Positions 3,781 through 6,041 of a stretch of DNA of 6,041 nucleotides are shown here, one piece after another; position 1 is the first letter of the stretch; each line of letters opens with the position of its first letter. Location of the stretch: the NCBI GenBank assembly GCA_963542625.1, contig CAUTXO010000077.1, positions 1 through 6,041 on the forward strand. The letters are read 5' to 3'. This DNA is from CAUTXO01 sp963542625. Lineage in GTDB: Bacteria; Campylobacterota; Campylobacteria; Campylobacterales; SZUA-545. The notes beneath the pieces are model-generated. The model did no database searches, had not been told where the DNA came from, and saw only the letters and a program-made list of their open reading frames with translations. The position numbers were made by a program, and so were the translations under genes.

Positions 3781-4808
3781 TCTCTGCCTTTGTCTTTAAT
3801 TAACACTTCTATATTCGTTTCGTCTAGCTTGTTAAACCAAATATCAAGGCTATTTTTAATGAATAGCCTTTGCCCGATTTTTAAATTCACCACAGGTGCT
3901 AATTGCAAGTTTTCACGCAAGATCTGATTTGTGATTTGCCCTATGTCGTTTTTGTAGTTGGTAATTAGGTTGTTATTAATCTGCGCTTCGGTCGTTGTTT
4001 CGCTCTTTGTGCCTTTAAAAGCTAGGTAAGATAAGGCGCTAGTTACCGTGCTAAGCGTTAGCGCAATGCCATAGCGCTCCCACATTTTGTTATCAACTTC
4101 GCCCACAGCCCCAGCGCGGCCGATGATGTCCGTGCTAGCCGCTGACGTTAGCCTAATGTTTATTCCATCAGGCGTTAAGATCCTAGTCCAAATAAGCGCT
4201 AAGCGGCTTTGCCCGCCCTTTGTTAGGCTTTTGTAGTCTCCAAAAACAGTCGAGCCCTTTGGAATAAGCAAGTTTTTTAGGTGCGCAGAATAAATATCTT
4301 CTTCTACGCTTGCAATAACGCCACCCGGGATCTCACTACTAACGGCAGTTTTTAAAATAACGGGAATAAATCTATCCGCCGTAATTACTAGATCTAGCTT
4401 AACGGGGTTTTCTGCTTCATCTTTGGCAAGCCCAAAATCATCTGCATAAGTAACGCTTTTTTGCGCGGGGCTAGCTTTGGCCGCGGCGGTGGATTTAGCG
4501 TGCGTGTATTTCGTAAAGCTTGTCTTTGCCGTGCGCGCGGAGTTGGCGATGAGCCTTTCATCGACTAATATTTCTTGCATAGGCACTTCAGGCGGCGGGG
4601 TGTAAGTTTGTTCTTGCGGCGCGGGCGGTTCTTCTTTTTTTGGCTCTTCTTTTTTCTTGATCTTTGGTATGTAGCTCTCTTCGTAACCGCTGGTAACTAA
4701 AATGCTGTTAGATCTTTGCTCTTTTTTGTTTAGTAGGGCAAGCAGCGCAATAAGAATTACACCAAGCGCGCTAGATCCTAAAAGCCAGTAGATCCTTTGG
4801 CGGCTCAA
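3777..4808 (-). CDS. virB10: VirB10/TrbI-family T4SS core protein
   Basis: VirB10 spans the inner membrane, periplasm and outer-membrane pore of the T4SS and signals energy state to the channel. From the TTG at 4808 the product has 343 residues: transmembrane helix about 7-27, a K/E/P-rich periplasmic rod (49-76, PKKEEPPAPQEQTYTPPP), then the beta-barrel domain from ITADRFIPVILKT (142-154). Family landmarks are GGVIA, LIPKGSTVFGDY (181-192), GRAGAVGEVDNKMWERYG (230-247), the hydrophobic antenna helix just after it, and APVVNLKIGQRLFIKN (304-319). I chose TTG 4808 because AAAGGGG (4821-4815) lies six bases upstream and TTGA overlaps the virB9 stop, a coupling typical of this operon. An upstream TTG at 4829 would add seven residues and lacks a ribosome site. 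The length is normal to slightly short. Confidence 0.9.
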   Translation of the reverse strand: MSRQRIYWLLGSSALGVILIALLALLNKKEQRSNSILVTSGYEESYIPKIKKKEEPKKEEPPAPQEQTYTPPPEVPMQEILVDERLIANSARTAKTSFTKYTHAKSTAAAKASPAQKSVTYADDFGLAKDEAENPVKLDLVITADRFIPVILKTAVSSEIPGGVIASVEEDIYSAHLKNLLIPKGSTVFGDYKSLTKGGQSRLALIWTRILTPDGINIRLTSAASTDIIGRAGAVGEVDNKMWERYGIALTLSTVTSALSYLAFKGTKSETTTEAQINNNLITNYKNDIGQITNQILRENLQLAPVVNLKIGQRLFIKNSLDIWFNKLDETNIEVLIKDKGRE

Positions 4809-6001
4809 AGCTCGCCCCTTTGCACGCAAAGGTGTTTCTCGCCTGATCTAAGCGTAAATCTTTGGCTTAGGATCTCTACGCGCAAATAGCTGCCTATGAC
4901 GCTTGAATTAACAAGCGTATCCTTTTCGTCCGTTACTCTGTAAATTTGCGGCAAGATCTTATCGCCGCGGCTCAAATCGAATTTAAAATACGTAAAGCGG
5001 TTGTCGTTAAAGATTATTTTTGGCGTAAAGCGCTTGACGTCGTAATGTTTTGCACTAAAGGGTCTAGTTAGCTTATCCCAAAACTTAGCAAAGCTCACTT
5101 TCATCGTGTAGCCAAATTCAAGCTCGCTTAGATCTATTAGATCCCCAAGCTGCGCCTTATGCCGCTTATACGCGCCCATTTTGCGGACGCTAACGCTGTG
5201 AGCGCCAAACATTATTTTAAATTCAGGCAAATTGCCATATAGCTTAATTATCTTACCCCTTTTATCAAAGCCGATTTCATCGTTTTGCGGGGTTAGAAAG
5301 CTTGGAGTGTAGCTCGTATTGACGCTTACAAATGTAAAATCCGCGTTTCTAAAAACAGCCGCCACGTTTAGGGCTTTGTCGTTTTTTATTTCATACGAAA
5401 AATCTAGGTCGTTTATGTAGCTTTTAAAAAGGCTATGTGCGCTTGCTTGCTTGGCGCTTAGATCCGATAACTTTTGCTTTAAGGCTTTGTTTTCATCGTC
5501 AAGCGCGCTTAGTTTTGATTTGCCCGGCAAATTTATGTAGGTTGCAAAATGCGGAATAAACCGGTGCGTGAATTTCGTGCTCCACACGTAAAAGTTATAG
5601 ATCCTGCCGCTTGTGCCGACAACAACTAAATTTGTATCTATGTATGTGAGATTGCCCGGGCGAATTGAAAGGGCGTCTTTTTCACTTGCAGCGTCTAGCA
5701 CCTCTACCGTAAAGCTTGGATCTCCTATGCTAAAGGTTTTAATCTGCTCGCCCGGCGGAAAAAAGATGACGCTATTCATCGCCATACGCGTCCGTATATA
5801 AATCGCTTTGTTCTTTTTGTAGGCAACGTTTTGTATCGGTTGGAAGTGTGTCGGCTGCTGATATTTGAAAAAGATGTTTTGAATACTGTCAAGATCTTTA
5901 ATGAGCGGTTGGTCTTTTGGATCTTGCACTGGGGCTTCTTCTTGGATCTGCTCTAGGCCAAACATTCTTAGCGCTGCGAGCAAAAATAGTAGTTTTTTCA
6001 T
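4805..6001 (-). CDS. virB9: VirB9/CagX-family T4SS outer-membrane core protein with an internal insertion
   Basis: VirB9 lines the outer-membrane core complex together with VirB7 and VirB10. The N-terminus MKKLLFLLAALRMFG is a signal peptide, somewhat atypical because of an internal Arg. The N-terminal VirB9 domain is seen at about 72-145 (NSVIFFPPGEQIKTFSIGD, then TNLVVVGTSGRIYNFYVWS). The C-terminal domain is clear at 325-395: FTPKIIFNDNRFTYFKF, LPQIYRV, TLVNSSVIGSYLRVEIL and FTLRSGEKHLCV, all family signatures. At 398 residues it exceeds the usual 250 to 300. The extra length is a middle segment (about 160-320) with a coiled-coil-like stretch LSALDDENKALKQKLSDL (164-181), as in the enlarged CagX branch. 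The start overlaps the stop of the preceding gene (ATGA), and its end overlaps the virB10 start. Confidence 0.88.
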   Translation of the reverse strand: MKKLLFLLAALRMFGLEQIQEEAPVQDPKDQPLIKDLDSIQNIFFKYQQPTHFQPIQNVAYKKNKAIYIRTRMAMNSVIFFPPGEQIKTFSIGDPSFTVEVLDAASEKDALSIRPGNLTYIDTNLVVVGTSGRIYNFYVWSTKFTHRFIPHFATYINLPGKSKLSALDDENKALKQKLSDLSAKQASAHSLFKSYINDLDFSYEIKNDKALNVAAVFRNADFTFVSVNTSYTPSFLTPQNDEIGFDKRGKIIKLYGNLPEFKIMFGAHSVSVRKMGAYKRHKAQLGDLIDLSELEFGYTMKVSFAKFWDKLTRPFSAKHYDVKRFTPKIIFNDNRFTYFKFDLSRGDKILPQIYRVTDEKDTLVNSSVIGSYLRVEILSQRFTLRSGEKHLCVQRGEL

Positions 6002-6041
6002 TTTGTGTTTTCCGTTTTAACTGCAGAGCTCGGATACTCCT
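5998..6041 (-). CDS. C-terminal end of an upstream T4SS gene (probably virB8), partial
   Basis: One minus-strand frame is open from the window edge and reads EYPSSAVKTENTK before a TGA at 6000-5998 that overlaps the virB9 ATG as ATGA. The same four-base overlap links virB9-virB10 and virB10 to the next gene, so this is the most likely coding frame. The standard order virB8-virB9-virB10 suggests VirB8, but 13 residues cannot show it. Confidence 0.45.
   Translation of the reverse strand, partial: EYPSSAVKTENTK

Noticed and set aside
3098..3799. Two long plus-strand frames (3098-3493 and 3518-3799)
   Set aside because: They are antisense to the coupled 238-residue gene, lack ribosome sites and have compositions typical of shadow frames.
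3777..4829. virB10 start at TTG 4829
   Set aside because: No ribosome site there; TTG 4808 has AAAGGGG at six bases and a TTGA overlap with the virB9 stop.

Overview
This window looks like part of a conjugative plasmid, or an integrated conjugative element, from a Campylobacter-like epsilonproteobacterium. The evidence is the low G+C, AAAGGA ribosome sites six bases before most starts, a long poly-G contingency tract, a HicBA toxin-antitoxin pair, an iteron array and a type IV secretion (T4SS) gene cluster. The species cannot be named. The right half is visibly richer in G+C than the left, which fits a non-jejuni species or a mosaic element.

Layout. 1-700: a divergently transcribed 31-residue membrane peptide (minus strand) and the hicB-hicA operon (plus strand). 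700-1200: a mostly non-coding block with a 26-residue hydrophobic peptide that has its own promoter (minus strand), six iteron-like repeats spaced 21 bp apart (889-1013), and perfect dyads at 1057-1076 and 1091-1119. This block is a candidate replication origin, although no rep gene is in view. 1177-2129: a lipoprotein gene with a G12 tract in its signal-peptide region, out of frame as read (phase OFF), then a small gene for an acidic/basic bipolar protein. 2145-2189: an imperfect hairpin between convergent genes. 2198-6041: a tightly coupled minus-strand operon, read right to left, with the last codons of an upstream gene (probably virB8), virB9, virB10, an unrecognised 238-residue protein, and a MOB-type relaxase that lacks its N-terminal part.

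Working together. VirB9 and VirB10 form the outer-membrane core of a conjugation channel. The relaxase would process plasmid DNA, but it appears damaged at its 5' end. HicBA would act as an addiction module and the iterons as a copy-number-controlled origin. The phase-variable lipoprotein may alter the surface of plasmid-bearing cells; a role in exclusion or attachment is speculation.

Most interesting points: the phase-variable lipoprotein with its Shine-Dalgarno sequence (SD) inside a perfect inverted repeat; the iteron array; the strong enrichment of RGATCY sites in the T4SS operon in all three codon phases; and the start-stop (ATGTAA) lesion where the relaxase should begin.
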